Positions 1 to 8,497 of a DNA stretch of 64,000 nt are shown here, piece after piece. The stretch comes from Mayfieldus sp963841445. Lineage in GTDB: Bacteria; Actinomycetota; Thermoleophilia; Solirubrobacterales; 70-9. The stretch covers positions 1 to 64,000 of the forward strand of contig CAWJCP010000002.1 in NCBI GenBank assembly GCA_963841445.1, read 5' to 3'. How positions within the stretch are numbered: the stretch's first letter is position 1; each line of letters begins with the position of its first letter. Position numbers and translations under genes: made by a program. The notes below the pieces were generated by a model. That model was not told the DNA's origin and ran no database searches. It saw only the letters and a program-made list of their open reading frames with translations.

Positions 1-1322
1 CCAGATCATCAGCTTCGACGACACGTAGTGGCGGGGCTCGCCGCGCGCCTCCCAGATCCCCTGGTCGGGGTTGGGCCAGGCCTCGATCGCGGCCTCGACT
101 GCCTGCGCGATCAGCTCCCAGTTCTCGTGGCGAATGAGGTCGATCGCCTTCGAGTGGATGTAGATCGAACGAGAAGCGCTCCCCAGACGTCGTTCTGGCG
201 CTGCGAGAAGGCGCCGTTGCCGATTCGCACCGGCTGCGCGCCGTCATAGCCGGAGAGGTGCTCGAGGGTGTGCTCGGTGAGCTCGTGCTCGCCGCCGATC
301 CCGTACATGATCTGCAGCTTCTCGCGCCGGCGGCTGACGATCCCGGCGATGAACTGGGCGAACTCCGATGCCTCCTCGTCGAATCCGAGCGTGTGCAGCG
401 CCCAGAGGGAAAAGGTCGAGTCGCGGATCCAGCTTTAGCGGTAATCCCAGTTGCGCTCTCCGCCCGGAGTCTCCGGAAGCGAGGTCGTGGGGGCCGCGAG
501 CAAGGCCCCCGTAGGGGCGTAGGTGAGGCCCTTCAAGACGACGGCCGAGCGCTGTAGATGCAGGCGCCAGGGGTGGTCGGGGAAGCTTCCGTGGCGCAGC
601 CAGGCCCGCCAGAAGTCCGAGGTGGCGTCAAGGCGCTCGCGGGCCTCCGGGGCGCTGCGCGGCGCGCCGCCTCGGAGTCCCAGCAGATCGCCGCGAAGCA
701 GGACTGGCCCTGCTGCAGCCTGAGCTCGCCGGTGACGCGGTCGCCATCGATCGACGGCTCGATGTCGGTGGCGAGATGAATCGAGTGCTCGGAGCCTCTC
801 GCCTCCAGCTCACCTCCAGGGGCCTCGGTCCATTCGGCCTGCTGGGCGCCGTACTCGAAGCGGGGCCGGCAATCGAGGCCGGCCTCGACCTCGCCGTCGA
901 TGCAGGTCGCGATCCGGATCAAGGTGCGGTCGGCCTCGTGGTGGGCATCCGGTCGCCCCATCCCGCGCTCCTCGCGCCCCGAGACGGCCCACTCCGTGAT
1001 CGTCAGCGCGTCGAGGACCAGCAACCAGCCGCTGTCGGTGGTCCAGGTCGTCTCCAGGATCAGGGTGCCGGGCAGGTAGCGGCGCGCCAGCGGGGCCCGC
1101 ATGGTCGCCGGGCCAATCGCATCGAGCCGGCGCCGCGGTCGAGGATCGCCCCGAAGACGCTCGGGGCGTCGAAGCGGGGAACGCAGAGCCACTCGATCGC
1201 CCCGTCGGGCGCGATCAGGGCGCTGGTATGGCAGTCGGAGACGAACCCGTAGCTGGCGATCGCGGGAAACGCCGAGCGGTGGTTGTGCGAGAACGGGTCG
1301 TAGCCCGCTCGGCTATTCCGGC
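1..1322 (-). pseudogene. Degraded GH15 glucoamylase/trehalase-like gene, running off the left edge
   Basis: Read on the minus strand this is a bacterial GH15 (glucoamylase/trehalase family) protein cut into pieces. The N-terminal block has the family look (AIASYGFVSDCHTSALI, then IEWLCVPRFDAPSVFGAILDR), followed by YLPGTLILETTW and later NWDYR-SWIRDSTFSLWALHTLG. The frame changes near 1108-1114 (one base apparently missing), again near 645-665 and near 169-173. In-frame TAA at 435-437 replaces the aromatic codon expected between NWDYR and SWIRD. No ATG, GTG or TTG is in frame before the first conserved block. Four lesions in 1.3 kb, when neighbouring genes are intact, point to real decay rather than one read error. 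Exact substrate (trehalose, glucan or other) cannot be told. The 3' part lies outside the window. Confidence 0.8.
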
Positions 1323-1327
1323 CGGGC

Positions 1328-1837
1328 TTAGGCGAGTCCCTCGGCCTCGTACTCGCGCAGGTATCCCTCGAAGAGGCGCCGGTGTCCCTGCTCGTCGTGG
1401 AGGATCGCGATCACCATGTCGTTGGTGACCGGGTCGTCGGGGTCGGTCTCCTCGACGATCCGGGTGTAGTGCTCGATCGCGCCCTTCTCGGCCTCGATCA
1501 CGCCCTTGATCACGTGCACGATGTCGGTCTGATGCTCGGGCGGCTGCAGGTAGTCCTGCTCGGCGGCGAACTCGCTTGAACCGGGGACGACTCCGTAGAG
1601 CTCCTTGATCCGGTCGGCGAATTGCTGCGCGTGCCCAAGCTCCTCCTCGATGTCCTTTTGCAATGACTCGCGGATCTCCTGGGCGCGGACGCCGTCGGGG
1701 TTGACCGAGTTGGCGATGTAGCTCATCACCGTTTCGATCTCCATCCAGTAAGCCTTCTTGAGCAGCTCGATGATCTGCTCGCGCTTGTCGTCGTTCTCGG
1801 CGGCGAGGATCCCCTCGCTCGCGGTGGCCTCGGCCAT
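1328..1837 (-). CDS. Ferritin-like (rubrerythrin/bacterioferritin-type) protein
   Basis: A 169-residue all-helical protein of the ferritin-like superfamily, probably binding a di-iron centre. The expected pattern is present: EIETVMSY in helix 1, EEELGHAQQ in helix 2 (E..H pair), EAEKGAIEHY in helix 3 and DEQGHRRLF in helix 4 (E..H pair). There is no C-terminal rubredoxin domain, so it is not a classical rubrerythrin; closest known types are bacterioferritin-like or DUF2202/Dps-like proteins. The ATG at 1837 is chosen over the adjacent TTG at 1840 because AAAGGAG lies 7 nt upstream. A -10-like TAGGTT (minus strand, 1865-1870) would give a short leader. Likely role: iron storage or peroxide defence. 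The dead GH15 gene follows immediately downstream. Confidence 0.85.
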   Translation of the reverse strand: MAEATASEGILAAENDDKREQIIELLKKAYWMEIETVMSYIANSVNPDGVRAQEIRESLQKDIEEELGHAQQFADRIKELYGVVPGSSEFAAEQDYLQPPEHQTDIVHVIKGVIEAEKGAIEHYTRIVEETDPDDPVTNDMVIAILHDEQGHRRLFEGYLREYEAEGLA

Positions 1838-1933
1838 CAAGTCGCTCCTTTCGTTGCCTGGCGGAACCTAGCAGTGCCTCGGCAGGACCCTGCCCGTCGG
1901 GGCGGAACCTAAACGCGGCGGAGAGCGCCGCCA

Positions 1934-2935
1934 ATGAGCGCGAACCGAATGCTCATGATCGTCGACTGCGCCCACTACAAGGACGGCAAGCGCCAACACG
2001 AGGGCGAGCTGCCCCTCGATGCCGCCGCGAGCTGCGTCAGCGGCGAGGAGCCCGGCGAGTTCGTCTGGCTCGGGCTCTTCGAGCCCGGTGCCGAGCTGCT
2101 GCACCAGGTCGCCGAGCGCTTCGGCCTTCACGAGCTCGCGGTCGAGGACGCAGAGCGCGCCCATCAGCGCCCGAAGCTGGAGGACTACGACGACTCCTTC
2201 TTCATCGTCCTGAAGACGGCCCGCTACGACGAGCGGGCCGAGCAGGTCCATTTCGGCGAGGTCCACCTGTTCGTCTCGCGCACCTACGTGATCGTCGTCC
2301 GTCACGGCGAGGGCAGCGAGCTGGCGCCGGCGCGGCAGCGGCTCGAGCAGCGACCGGACCTGCTCAGGCAGGGTACGCCGGCGGTCGTCTGGGCGATCCT
2401 CGACAAGGTCGTCGACGACTACTACCCGGTCGCGCAGGGGATCGAGGACGACATCGAGGAGGCCGAGGCCCAGGTCTTCGGGGAGGGCGAGCCGCCTACG
2501 CAGCGGATCTACTTCCTGAAACGCGAGGTAGTTGAGTTTCATCGGGCGGTCGGGCCGCTACTCGTGCCGCTGGAGCGGCTCGAGGCCGGCGGGGTCTCGG
2601 GAGCGATCGGCGACGAGCTGCGGCGCTTCTTCCGCGACGTCGCCGACCACGCGCGCCGCATCGACGAGCAGGTGAACTCGCAGCGCGAGCTGCTGACCAG
2701 CGCCCTGGAGGCGAACCTCGCCCTGGTCAGCGTGCGCCAGAACGACGTCATCAAGGAGATCTCGAGCTGGGCCGCGATCATCACCGTGCCGACCTTCATC
2801 GCCAGCGTCTACGGGATGAACTTCGAGCACATGCCGGAGCTGCGATCGCAGCTCGGCTACCCGATCTCGCTGCTCGTCATGCTCTTTGCGGTGATCCTGC
2901 TGCGCCGCTTCTTTGTGCGGATCGGCTGGATGTAG
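1934..2935 (+). CDS. corA: CorA-family Mg2+/divalent cation transporter
   Basis: A 333-residue CorA-type channel protein. The long soluble N-terminal region is rich in acidic residues and predicted helices. Two C-terminal membrane segments follow (about residues 275-293 and 307-327). The signature YGMN, which forms the selectivity loop in CorA, lies at about residue 293-296, followed by the short periplasmic loop FEHMPEL. The C-terminus RRFFVRIGWM is the usual basic tail. The ATG is preceded by GGAGAG about 9 nt upstream. The protein should assemble as a homopentamer in the membrane. Transport of Mg2+ is inferred from family; Co2+ or Zn2+ transport by a ZntB-like member cannot be excluded. 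Confidence 0.92.
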   Translation: MSANRMLMIVDCAHYKDGKRQHEGELPLDAAASCVSGEEPGEFVWLGLFEPGAELLHQVAERFGLHELAVEDAERAHQRPKLEDYDDSFFIVLKTARYDERAEQVHFGEVHLFVSRTYVIVVRHGEGSELAPARQRLEQRPDLLRQGTPAVVWAILDKVVDDYYPVAQGIEDDIEEAEAQVFGEGEPPTQRIYFLKREVVEFHRAVGPLLVPLERLEAGGVSGAIGDELRRFFRDVADHARRIDEQVNSQRELLTSALEANLALVSVRQNDVIKEISSWAAIITVPTFIASVYGMNFEHMPELRSQLGYPISLLVMLFAVILLRRFFVRIGWM

Positions 2936-2971
2936 AGAGCGCCGGCCCTTCTGGCCGCGGCGGTCAAGGAC

Positions 2972-2977
2972 TACCCT
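2972..2977 (+). promoter_or_regulatory. -10-like box for ctaG, leaderless spacing
   Basis: TACCCT ends 5 nt before the GTG start of ctaG, so transcription would begin at or beside the start codon. No clear -35 box and no Shine-Dalgarno sequence are seen. Confidence 0.35.
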
Positions 2978-2982
2978 GAAGG

Positions 2983-3909
2983 GTGCAGGTGGCCGTGCTC
3001 ACTAGCTTTCCGCTCGCCCACGTGGCGGGGGCGTTTGCGCCGATCGAGGCGCTGCCGCCGCTGCTCGCGGCGATCCTCTACGCGAAGCGCGTCACGACGC
3101 TGGCCGGACGCCGCAAGCCGGTTCCGATCTGGCGTCAGGTCTGCTTCGCGGCCGGCCTGCTGACGATCGGGGTGGCGCTGTTCTCGCCGATCGGCCACAT
3201 CTCCGACGAGCTGCTGCTCGCACACATGGTCGAGCACCTGCTGATCGGCGACATCGCGGCGCTCCTGCTGGTCCTCGGGCTGACCGGCCCGCTGCTGCAG
3301 CCACTGCTCGGGCTGCCGGGGCTGCGCCACCTGCAGGTGCTTGTCAATCCGCTGGTTGCCTTCCCGCTCTGGGCGATCGACCTCTACTTCTGGCACATCC
3401 CCGCGATCTACGACAAGGCCTACGGCGGCGCCGCGATCCATGCGCTCGAGCACACCGCGTTCATCTTCTTCGGCTGCCTGATGTGGATGGCGCTGCTCGG
3501 TCCGCTTCCGCGACCGGCCTGGTTCAACAACGGCTGGAAGCTCGGCTACGCGATCGCGGTTCGCTTCACGGCCGTCGTGCTCGGCAACGTCTTCATGTGG
3601 TCCGGCTCGGTCTTCTACTCCGACTACGGGCGGGGAGAGGCCTACTGGCACGTGGCGCCGCTGACCGATCAGAGCATCGCCGGGGTGATCATGATGGTAG
3701 AGGGGACCTTCGTATCGCTGGGGATCTTCGCCTGGCTGTTCTTCCGCAGCGCCGAAGAGGGCAGCGAGCGTCAGCGGCTGATCGAGCTCGCCGAAGCCCA
3801 GGGGGTGGTCCTCGACGAGGCCCGTGCCGCGCGCGCGGTCGCTGCGGGGGAGGGGAAGCGGCTCGAGCGGCGCCTGCTCGCCGGCCGCCCGGCAACCGGC
3901 GATGGCTAG
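2983..3909 (+). CDS. ctaG: Cytochrome c oxidase assembly factor CtaG (caa3 type)
   Basis: A 308-residue polytopic membrane protein of the caa3_CtaG family, needed for assembly of the copper-containing cytochrome c oxidase. About seven membrane segments can be drawn. Family histidines are in place: HMVEHLLIGD (about residue 76-85), WHIP (about 137) and HALEHTAF (about 151). The tail after the last segment is a charged helix (about residues 255-300). The GTG at 2983 is used because the protein becomes membrane-like directly after it and a -10-like box lies just upstream. Other oxidase genes are not in this window. Copper handling is known for some Gram-positive members; here it is inferred. Confidence 0.88.
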   Translation: MQVAVLTSFPLAHVAGAFAPIEALPPLLAAILYAKRVTTLAGRRKPVPIWRQVCFAAGLLTIGVALFSPIGHISDELLLAHMVEHLLIGDIAALLLVLGLTGPLLQPLLGLPGLRHLQVLVNPLVAFPLWAIDLYFWHIPAIYDKAYGGAAIHALEHTAFIFFGCLMWMALLGPLPRPAWFNNGWKLGYAIAVRFTAVVLGNVFMWSGSVFYSDYGRGEAYWHVAPLTDQSIAGVIMMVEGTFVSLGIFAWLFFRSAEEGSERQRLIELAEAQGVVLDEARAARAVAAGEGKRLERRLLAGRPATGDG

Positions 3910-4051
3910 CGCCCGATCGGTGCAGCGCCGCCGGCCGCTCCCACCCGTCGATCGCCTGTTGGCCTGGCTTGTCAGCGGCCCGCTCGGCCGCTTCGCGACG
4001 GTCGCGATCGAGCTCGGGGCGGCGCTTGCGAACCGGCTGCGCCGCCGCTAG
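3902..4051 (+). CDS. Small basic protein overlapping ctaG stop (hypothetical)
   Basis: A 49-residue open frame starts at an ATG inside the last codons of ctaG (overlap 3902-3909), as expected for translational coupling. The product is basic at both ends (MASARSVQRRR and NRLRRR) with an amphipathic or hydrophobic middle (VDRLLAWLVSG, FATVAIELGAALA). I do not recognise a family. Support is positional and compositional only; it may not be expressed. Confidence 0.4.
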   Translation: MASARSVQRRRPLPPVDRLLAWLVSGPLGRFATVAIELGAALANRLRRR

Positions 4052-4070
4052 CCCGCACCCGGTCATCCTC

Positions 4071-4076
4071 TAGGGT
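4071..4076 (+). promoter_or_regulatory. -10-like box for tig, leaderless spacing
   Basis: TAGGGT ends 7 nt before the GTG start of the trigger factor gene. No convincing -35 or ribosome binding site is present. Confidence 0.35.
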
Positions 4077-4083
4077 CAAGCCG

Positions 4084-5484
4084 GTGAAGACCGAGGTCAC
4101 CGAGCTGCCCGATTCGCGGGTCCGCGTCGACGTCGACGTGGCGCCCGACGACGTCGACCGGGGCATAAACCGCGCCGCCCGCGGCCTCGCCCGAGACATG
4201 CGCCTTCCCGGCTTTCGGAAGGGCAAGGCGCCGCCCTCGCTGATCGTGCAGCGGGTCGGCCGCGAGGCCGTTCTCCAGCAGGCGGTTCGCGACTCGCTGC
4301 CCGATTGGTACGAGCAGGCCCTGGTCGACTCGGGCGTCAGCCCGATCGGCGAACCCCAGATCGAGCTAACCGAGGTCCCCGGGGACGAGGGGGAGGCGCT
4401 GAAGTTCCAGTTCGAGGTCGGGGTCCGCCCGCCGGCCAAGCTCGGCGAGTACAAGGGCCTCGAAGTCGGACGCCCGGATACCGAGGTGCCCGACGACGCC
4501 GTCGATCGAGAGATCGAGCGGCTGCGCGAGAACTTCGCCCGTCTCGAGACCGTCGAGCGCCCGGCGGCGCAGGGCGACTACGTATTGATCGACTTCGAGG
4601 GTGAGATGGATGGGAAGCCGTTCGAGGGCGGGATCGCACGCGACGAGCTGGTCGAGCTCGGCAGCGGTCGCCTGATCGCGGGCTTCGAGGCGCAGCTGCA
4701 GGGGGCCGCGAGCGGCGAGGAGCGCGAGGTGGAGATCTCATTTCCGGCTGACTATCGCGCCGAGGACCTGGCCGGCAAGCAGGCTCGCTTCGCGGTCACC
4801 GTGAAGGAGGTGCGGGAGAAGGAGCTGCCGGAGCTGAGTGACGAGTTCGCCGCCAACGCGGGAGGCTTCGACAGCCTTGCGCAGCTGCGCGACGACGTTC
4901 GCGAGAAGCTGGGAGAAGCGGCGCGGCAACAGATCGAGGCGGAGTTTCGCCTCGCCGCCGTCGACGCGGCCGTCGATGCCTCGACCGTCGAGGTGCCGGC
5001 GGAGATCCTCGAAGCCCGCGCGACGGAGCGTTGGGAGCGGGTCGAGCGCCAGATCCAGGCGCAGGGGATGGACCCCGCTGCCTACCTGCAGATGCAGGGC
5101 AAAAGCCGCGAGGAGATCATCACTGAGTCAAAGCCGGACGCAGAGCGCGAGCTGATGCGCGAGGCCGTGCTGGAGGCGATCGCCGACGCTGAGGCGATCG
5201 AGGTCTCCGAGGAGGAGATGGTGGAGGCGCTGGAGCACAGCGCCGAGCACGAGCGCATCAGTCCGGCGAAGCTGCTCGAGCGGCTGCGCAAGAGCGGGCG
5301 GGACGCCCTGGTCCGCGAGGACCTGCGGGTCCGCAAGGCGATCGACCTGGTCGCCGAGGCGGCGAAGCCGATTCCGGTCGCCCAGGCAGAGGCTCGCGAG
5401 CAACTCTGGACGCCCGACAAGGAGGCTGCCGAGCAGGAGGCCGAGGGGGCGCAGGAGTCCGGGCTCTGGACCCCCGGCTCCTGA
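4084..5484 (+). CDS. tig: Trigger factor, ribosome-bound chaperone and peptidyl-prolyl isomerase
   Basis: A 466-residue trigger factor. Domain order is standard: N-terminal ribosome-binding domain with GFRKGKAP (about residues 40-47, variant of the L23-docking signature), a central FKBP-type isomerase domain starting GDYVLIDFEGEMDG (about 160), then a long helical substrate-binding domain. It ends with an acidic, low-complexity tail (KEAAEQEAEGAQ) repeating LWTP twice (REQLWTPDK and SGLWTPGS), not needed for the core fold. The GTG start is supported by the conserved beginning (KTEVTELPDSRVRVDV) and by the -10-like box 7 nt upstream. With clpP and clpX nearby, this is the classic tig-clpP-clpX proteostasis neighbourhood, here interrupted by msrA, an M23 peptidase and a DUF559 gene. 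Confidence 0.96.
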   Translation: MKTEVTELPDSRVRVDVDVAPDDVDRGINRAARGLARDMRLPGFRKGKAPPSLIVQRVGREAVLQQAVRDSLPDWYEQALVDSGVSPIGEPQIELTEVPGDEGEALKFQFEVGVRPPAKLGEYKGLEVGRPDTEVPDDAVDREIERLRENFARLETVERPAAQGDYVLIDFEGEMDGKPFEGGIARDELVELGSGRLIAGFEAQLQGAASGEEREVEISFPADYRAEDLAGKQARFAVTVKEVREKELPELSDEFAANAGGFDSLAQLRDDVREKLGEAARQQIEAEFRLAAVDAAVDASTVEVPAEILEARATERWERVERQIQAQGMDPAAYLQMQGKSREEIITESKPDAERELMREAVLEAIADAEAIEVSEEEMVEALEHSAEHERISPAKLLERLRKSGRDALVREDLRVRKAIDLVAEAAKPIPVAQAEAREQLWTPDKEAAEQEAEGAQESGLWTPGS

Positions 5485-5523
5485 TCCCGCCGTCCGCGAC
5501 TCGAGCCGGCGGGGAGCGCTTGG

Positions 5524-5529
5524 CATAAT
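5524..5529 (+). promoter_or_regulatory. -10-like box (extended) for msrA, leaderless spacing
   Basis: TTGGCATAAT contains CATAAT with a TG one base upstream (extended -10 type). It ends 7 nt before the msrA ATG, giving a probable leaderless transcript. Confidence 0.4.
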
Positions 5530-5536
5530 CGGCTCG

Positions 5537-6025
5537 ATGAACAGTGAGCAGGCAACCTTCGCCGCCGGGTGCTTCTGGCAGGTCGAGATCGACTTCGCCA
5601 ACACGCCGGGAGTGCTGTCCACCGAGGTCGGCTACACGGGCGGCAACACCGATTCGCCGGGCTACGAGGAGGTCTGCACCGGCCGCACCGGGCACGCGGA
5701 GGCGGTCCACCTCACCTTCGATCCCGACTTGGTCTCCTACGAGGAGCTGCTGAAGATCTTCTTCGATCTCCACGATCCGACCCAGCTCGACCGCCAGGGG
5801 CCCGACGTCGGCCATCAGTACCGCTCGGCGATCTTCTTTCACACCCCGGAGCAGGAGCGGGCGGCGATCGCCGCCAAGGAGCGCGTCGGGACCGAGCACC
5901 GCAGCGAGGTCGTCACCCAGATCGTCCCGGCGGAGCGCTTCTGGCCCGCCGAGGACTATCACCAGCGCTACCTGGAGAAGCGCGGCCTCGCCACTTGCCA
6001 GATCCCCAGCGCCGCGACGACATAG
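5537..6025 (+). CDS. msrA: Peptide methionine-(S)-S-oxide reductase MsrA
   Basis: A 162-residue MsrA that reduces the S-epimer of methionine sulfoxide in proteins. The catalytic signature GCFW is at residues 11-14 (Cys12 nucleophile). Further family motifs are GYTGG (about 35), GHAEAV (about 52) and FFDLHDPTQ. The Cys in LATCQI near the C-terminus is the likely resolving cysteine. Length is slightly short compared with E. coli MsrA but normal for the short bacterial class. No msrB is adjacent. It is set between tig and clpP, consistent with protein repair under oxidative stress. Confidence 0.95.
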   Translation: MNSEQATFAAGCFWQVEIDFANTPGVLSTEVGYTGGNTDSPGYEEVCTGRTGHAEAVHLTFDPDLVSYEELLKIFFDLHDPTQLDRQGPDVGHQYRSAIFFHTPEQERAAIAAKERVGTEHRSEVVTQIVPAERFWPAEDYHQRYLEKRGLATCQIPSAATT

Positions 6026-6119
6026 GGCGGCCGCATCCTCCGCTTCGTGTCCGCTGCGGCCGGGTGGGCGCCGATCTGCGAGCAGCGAACGACCCGTTTT
6101 GACGGCCGGAACGCTTCTA

Positions 6120-6125
6120 TAGACT
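6120..6125 (+). promoter_or_regulatory. -10-like box for clpP, leaderless spacing
   Basis: TAGACT ends 7 nt before the clpP ATG. A TTGACG lies upstream (6099-6104) but with only 15 nt spacing. No Shine-Dalgarno sequence is visible, so the mRNA is probably leaderless. Confidence 0.4.
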
Positions 6126-6132
6126 CGCCCGC

Positions 6133-6717
<585 letters not shown>

Positions 6718-6770
6718 CGGCTCGACGCAAGGACTGGTCGATCCCCGAAGCAGGCACTCAAGGGGGTCGT

Positions 6771-7355
6771 TTGGCTATCGGAGGGGCACCGAGAGACCAC
6801 CGACGCAGCGATCGTCGATCATCTCTTCGCCTCGCCTCCTCGGCCGCCGCAGTCCTCTGCCTGTGCGAGGTAAGCGCTTCAGTCGCCGCAGCCCACGGCA
6901 CCGCTGATCGGCAATCGCAAGCCGACCGCCGGCCACCGCCGCAGATATTTCCCGTCCGCGGACCGCACTCGACCCGCGGCCCGATCGGCGACTTCGGTGC
7001 ACCGCGCAGCGGTGGACGCACTCACGAGGGCTTCGACATCGTCGCCGCCTGCGGCACGAAGCTGGTCGCGGCGCGTGGCGGCAGGGTGCTGCAGAACGAC
7101 TTCGACCCCCTGCTGGACGGCAACCAGGTCCTGATCCACGCGCGCGGCACCGGCCGCAACTACCGCTACGCACACCTCCGCAGGCCGGCGATCGTCAAGG
7201 TGGGGGAGATCGTCAAGACCGGTCAGCGGATCGGCTCGGTCGGCAAGACCGGCAACGCCGTCACGGTCGGCTGCCACCTCCACTTCGAGATGCGCATCCA
7301 CGGCCATGCCATCGATCCCGAATCGGCGCTGCGCCGCTGGGACCGCTGGAGCTGA
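6771..7355 (+). CDS. Secreted M23-family (LytM-like) peptidase
   Basis: A 194-residue exported zinc metallopeptidase domain. The N-terminus is basic and followed by a hydrophobic stretch (LASSAAAVLCLCEVSASVAAAHG, about residues 22-44, given here as the signal region). The M23 core has HEGFD (about 84-88, first zinc ligands) and CHLHFEM (about 165-171, HxH motif), with YAHLRRP between them. All expected metal and catalytic histidines are present, so it is probably an active peptidoglycan endopeptidase rather than an EnvC-type activator. A TTG start at 6771 follows AAGGGGG closely; a shorter start is possible. It stands alone between clpP and the DUF559 cassette. Confidence 0.82.
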   Translation: MAIGGAPRDHRRSDRRSSLRLASSAAAVLCLCEVSASVAAAHGTADRQSQADRRPPPQIFPVRGPHSTRGPIGDFGAPRSGGRTHEGFDIVAACGTKLVAARGGRVLQNDFDPLLDGNQVLIHARGTGRNYRYAHLRRPAIVKVGEIVKTGQRIGSVGKTGNAVTVGCHLHFEMRIHGHAIDPESALRRWDRWS

Positions 7356-7374
7356 GCCGCCTTCAACGCTTTGC

Positions 7375-7409
7375 GTGACTTTCCTCCGCCTATGACCGAG
7401 AAAAGTCAC
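7375..7409 (+). repeat. 35-bp palindromic repeat, copy L, at 3' end of the DUF559 gene
   Basis: The element starts GTGACTTTCC and ends AAAAGTCAC, so its own ends are 8-bp inverted repeats (GTGACTTT/AAAGTCAC). The stop codon of the DUF559 gene (7390-7392, minus strand) lies in its middle. It matches copy R at 8230-8264 in inverted orientation at 32 of 35 positions. Confidence 0.85.
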
Positions 7410-8247
7410 GCGCGCGATCGTTGAGCAAGCTCCGCACCGCGGCGCCGACCCTGCTTGCCTCTTCCATCACCTGCCTGTAGCTGAATCGCACGACTTCGTA
7501 ACCCCGTAGCCGCAACTCGACGTCGCGCCTGCGGTCGTCTTCGAAGGCCTGGCGACCACGGTGGAAGCGATAGCCGTCGGTCTCGACGACAAGCTGGGCC
7601 TCGGGCCAGACGAAGTCGACAACGAACGGCCCAATCCGGACGTCCACCTCAGGCAGCGGCAGGCGGTGGCGACGGCAGAGCCGCAGGAACTTGTGCTCAA
7701 GCTCACTGCGAGTCGGTTCGGCGCCGCTCTCGGGCCCAATGTCGAGCCCGAGCACCTCCGCTTGGCGGGCCGCTCGGTGCTGTTGTGCAGCAGATAGGAC
7801 TCGACGAAGGTCGGCGATCGTTCGGGCGGGTGTGGTGACGGGGATGCCCTGACGCACCACCGTAGTCTCGGGGGTCAGGCTCAAGGACCGATGCAATCTG
7901 ATGCCGCGCCGCTTGGCTCGCGAAATCCGCCCCGGTAGCGAAACGTCGACCGGGCCAGCCATCGAAGGAGGCAGTTGCCAGAGCGCGGCGGCAGACCGGT
8001 GGCTGAGCGCGGCGCAGGTGCCCGAAGCGAGAACCGCCGCCATCCAGCGGCCTTCGATGCTCAATCCGCGGTGCCCGACGGCATAGACACCGCGATGAAG
8101 TCGATGCAGACGTCCGGACCGGACACGCACGGTGACTCCGTCGCTGCGGACTCCCACGCCGCGGAGCTGCGCAGTGGTGACCACACCGTGCTGTCTCACC
8201 GCGATCTTCGCGACCGCCAGGTCGGGTGCGTGACTTTTGTCCGGCAT
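7390..8247 (-). CDS. DUF559 (endonuclease-like) protein with AbiEi-type N-terminal domain
   Basis: A 285-residue protein with two parts. Residues about 15-110 resemble the winged-helix AbiEi antitoxin N-terminal domain (VRQHGVVTTAQLRGVG, then RLHRLHRGVYAVGH and AALSHRSAAALW). Residues about 195-280 form a DUF559 domain related to very-short-patch-repair/PD-(D/E)XK nucleases: LRLCRRHRLPLPEVDV, VDFVWPEAQLVVETDG (putative D...E.D metal-binding region), RGRQAFEDDRRRD and GYEVVRFSYRQV. The ATG at 8247 is preferred over an upstream in-frame extension to 8421 because homologous sequence begins here and the extension has poor codon bias. Start and stop codons each lie inside an inverted copy of the same 35-bp repeat. 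There is no usual Shine-Dalgarno; the ATG sits in the centre of a potential hairpin. Such genes are common orphans in this lineage; function is unproven. Confidence 0.8.
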   Translation of the reverse strand: MPDKSHAPDLAVAKIAVRQHGVVTTAQLRGVGVRSDGVTVRVRSGRLHRLHRGVYAVGHRGLSIEGRWMAAVLASGTCAALSHRSAAALWQLPPSMAGPVDVSLPGRISRAKRRGIRLHRSLSLTPETTVVRQGIPVTTPARTIADLRRVLSAAQQHRAARQAEVLGLDIGPESGAEPTRSELEHKFLRLCRRHRLPLPEVDVRIGPFVVDFVWPEAQLVVETDGYRFHRGRQAFEDDRRRDVELRLRGYEVVRFSYRQVMEEASRVGAAVRSLLNDRARDFSRS

Positions 8248-8264
8248 AGGCGGAGGAAAGTCAC
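8230..8264 (-). repeat. 35-bp palindromic repeat, copy R, containing the DUF559 start codon
   Basis: The inverted partner of the copy at 7375-7409. Read in the gene direction it starts GTGACTTTCCTCCGCC, then ATG, and ends AAAAGTCAC. The ATG start at 8245-8247 is central. Upstream of the start it carries CCTCCG rather than a ribosome binding site. Confidence 0.85.
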
Positions 8265-8442
8265 CCAAAGGGGCTGATTCGCCCCCGTCGCTCGCAGGGC
8301 CTGGTGGCGATTCGGGCGACTGCGCAGGCGCAGCGCCAACGTTTTCAGGCAACTCAACGCCCAGTAGCAGGTACTCGAAGGCGCTCGGAGTAATGACCCT
8401 CGCAGCAGACAAAGATTCCATTCAGCCGGCGCGCCGTCCCGT

Positions 8443-8448
8443 CTAAGC
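8443..8448 (+). promoter_or_regulatory. -10-like box for clpX
   Basis: TAAGCT lies about 50 nt upstream of the clpX start and would give a short leader carrying the GAGGAGG ribosome binding site. The rest of the 8265-8440 interval shows no feature I can support. Confidence 0.25.
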
Positions 8449-8483
8449 TTTTGGGCGTCGGTTGGGAAGCAACCAACCGGCCC

Positions 8484-8490
8484 GAGGAGG
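8484..8490 (+). promoter_or_regulatory. Ribosome binding site defining a CTG start of clpX
   Basis: GAGGAGG sits 7 nt before CTG at 8498, where the conserved ClpX N-terminus (ARPTDSNEQLLCSFCGKS) begins. It is the strongest Shine-Dalgarno match in this area and argues for initiation at CTG rather than at the TTG at 8462. Confidence 0.6.
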
Positions 8491-8497
8491 GATCACG

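Noticed and set aside
6097..6125. Canonical -35/-10 promoter for clpP
   Set aside because: TTGACG and TAGACT are only 15 nt apart, so a full sigma-70-type promoter is not claimed; only the -10-like box is listed.
8248..8421. N-terminal extension of the DUF559 protein to an ATG at 8421
   Set aside because: Poor codon bias, no homology-like sequence, and the natural start coincides with the repeat-embedded ATG at 8247.
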